Assembly: GCA_028228615.1 (NCBI GenBank)
Contig: JAOJBS010000024.1
Span: 1 to 34,103 of the forward strand
Direction of reading: 5' to 3'
From: UBA4421 sp028228615
GTDB taxonomy: Bacteria; Pseudomonadota; Gammaproteobacteria; Pseudomonadales; Azotimanducaceae
Length of the DNA stretch: 34,103 nucleotides
The notes below the pieces were generated by a model that was given only the letters and a program-made list of their open reading frames with translations, did no database searches and was not told where the DNA came from. Made by a program: the position numbers and the translations under genes. Position 1 is the stretch's first letter; the number at the start of each line of letters is the position of its first letter. Of the stretch, positions 33,497 through 34,103 are shown piece after piece.

Positions 33497-34066
33497 GTGA
33501 CGCTTTCAGATTATTTATCTAGCAGCAAATTCGTTAACGCGTTGTTTCTCAAAGCCGCGTGGATAGCGTGTGTGGTAGGCGGAAACAGTTACGGGCTTGG
33601 CGTTGTCTTCGCCATGCTGTGCCTAAATATATATCAACGAAATGTTGCTGCTGACTGGCCCTACGCGGTAGGTCTGGGGTTGTTTGGTTTGGTGTTAGAC
33701 AGTGCTTGGATGTATTTCGGCGTGTTGGATTATGCCTCATCAGCGTCTCTGTCGATCGCAGGCATCACGCTAGCGCCGCTATGGATTGTGTTGTTGTGGG
33801 TAGCTGTGGGATTGTCGCTGAACCACGGGCTGATATTTTTTGTTGAGCGCCCGTTGGTTGGTGGCTTGTTGGTTGGTGCTAGTGCACCCTTTTCTTATAT
33901 GGCGGGTGAGCGGTTCGGCGCTGTTGTCATACCCTCTTATGAAAACCTGGTCGTTCTCGGTCTAGTTTGGTTTGTAGTGTATTACGCGCTTTTCAGCTTA
34001 ACAAAGTACGTCAACGGCAAAACTGCGGAGCAAGACGATTCCGCACCTGCCGCTCAGTCCATTTGA
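33497..34066 (+). CDS. DUF2878 membrane protein
   Basis: A 189-aa protein with five or six hydrophobic helices. The pattern NALFLKAAWIACVVGGN, then LFGLVLDSAWMYFGVLDY, LAPLWIVLLWVAVGLSLNHGL and SYMAGERFGAV is that of DUF2878. No function is established for the family. It often neighbours cyclopropane fatty-acid synthase-like, DUF1365 and DUF1295 genes. The start is GTG at 33497 behind AAAGGA (10 bases). It is divergent from the NTF2-like gene, and more genes of the cluster may lie to the right. Confidence 0.82.
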   Translation: MTLSDYLSSSKFVNALFLKAAWIACVVGGNSYGLGVVFAMLCLNIYQRNVAADWPYAVGLGLFGLVLDSAWMYFGVLDYASSASLSIAGITLAPLWIVLLWVAVGLSLNHGLIFFVERPLVGGLLVGASAPFSYMAGERFGAVVIPSYENLVVLGLVWFVVYYALFSLTKYVNGKTAEQDDSAPAAQSI

Positions 34067-34073
34067 ATTAGCC

Positions 34074-34103
34074 ATGAAGACTCGCGTTGTTAATATTTTT
34101 ACG
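34074..34103 (+). CDS. Possible start of a further gene, cut by the window edge
   Basis: An ATG at 34074, 7 bases after the DUF2878 stop, begins an open frame of ten codons (MKTRVVNIFT) to the end of the window. No clear ribosome site is present. Close spacing would fit an operon, but ten residues do not allow identification. Confidence 0.3.
   Translation, partial: MKTRVVNIFT

Overview
This window looks like a gammaproteobacterial chromosome. It carries rlmB-rpsF-rpsR-rplI-dnaB-radA, glyA-nrdR-ribD-nusB-thiL-pgpA and xseB-ispA in recognisably gammaproteobacterial order. The large TonB receptor, RND pump, class III CoA-transferase and M28 peptidase suggest an aquatic heterotroph (perhaps OMG/Cellvibrionales-like). 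That placement is inference; no rRNA or other marker fixes it.

Layout. 1-5062: housekeeping genes for 23S rRNA methylation, ribosomal proteins S6, S18 and L9, the replicative helicase DnaB and RadA, all on the + strand. 5063-7660: an accessory island with lower G+C. It contains two sites with full integron attC architecture (5692-5790 and 7456-7510) and no integrase, so it reads as a small orphan cassette array (CALIN-like). The first cassette encodes a four-helix membrane protein resembling styrene-oxide isomerase / hydroxylaminobenzene mutase proteins. The second, 1.72 kb, encodes an overlapping pair: a Lys-rich protein with two winged helices, and a protein with a HEPN-like RN-x5-H motif and a C-terminal winged helix. 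7661-9328: ettA on the - strand. 9685-14464: a + strand run glyA, nrdR, ribD, nusB, thiL, pgpA, missing the ribE/ribBA/ribH genes often found between ribD and nusB. 14521-15652: xseB-ispA on the - strand.

15766-30742 is metabolic accessory DNA: a lipoprotein carboxylesterase and an acyl-CoA ligase (- strand pair), an RND efflux pair and an RraA-family protein (+), an M28 lipoprotein peptidase (-), a CaiB/BaiF CoA-transferase (+), a strong bidirectional terminator, and a large TonB-dependent receptor (-). Together they suggest uptake, hydrolysis and CoA activation of a hydrophobic organic acid or ester, but the substrate cannot be read from sequence. 31109-34103 holds a DUF1295 membrane reductase-like domain fused to a secreted domain, an NTF2-like putative lipoprotein, a DUF2878 membrane protein, and possibly the first codons of another gene. 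Such families are often neighbours of cyclopropane/furan fatty-acid and light- or singlet-oxygen-stress genes, so the right edge may be one end of such a cluster.

The best candidate for an undescribed system is the two-gene cassette at 5785-7504, whose content resembles a compact defence or toxin-type module. The attC sites are read directly by base pairing; the function is inference.
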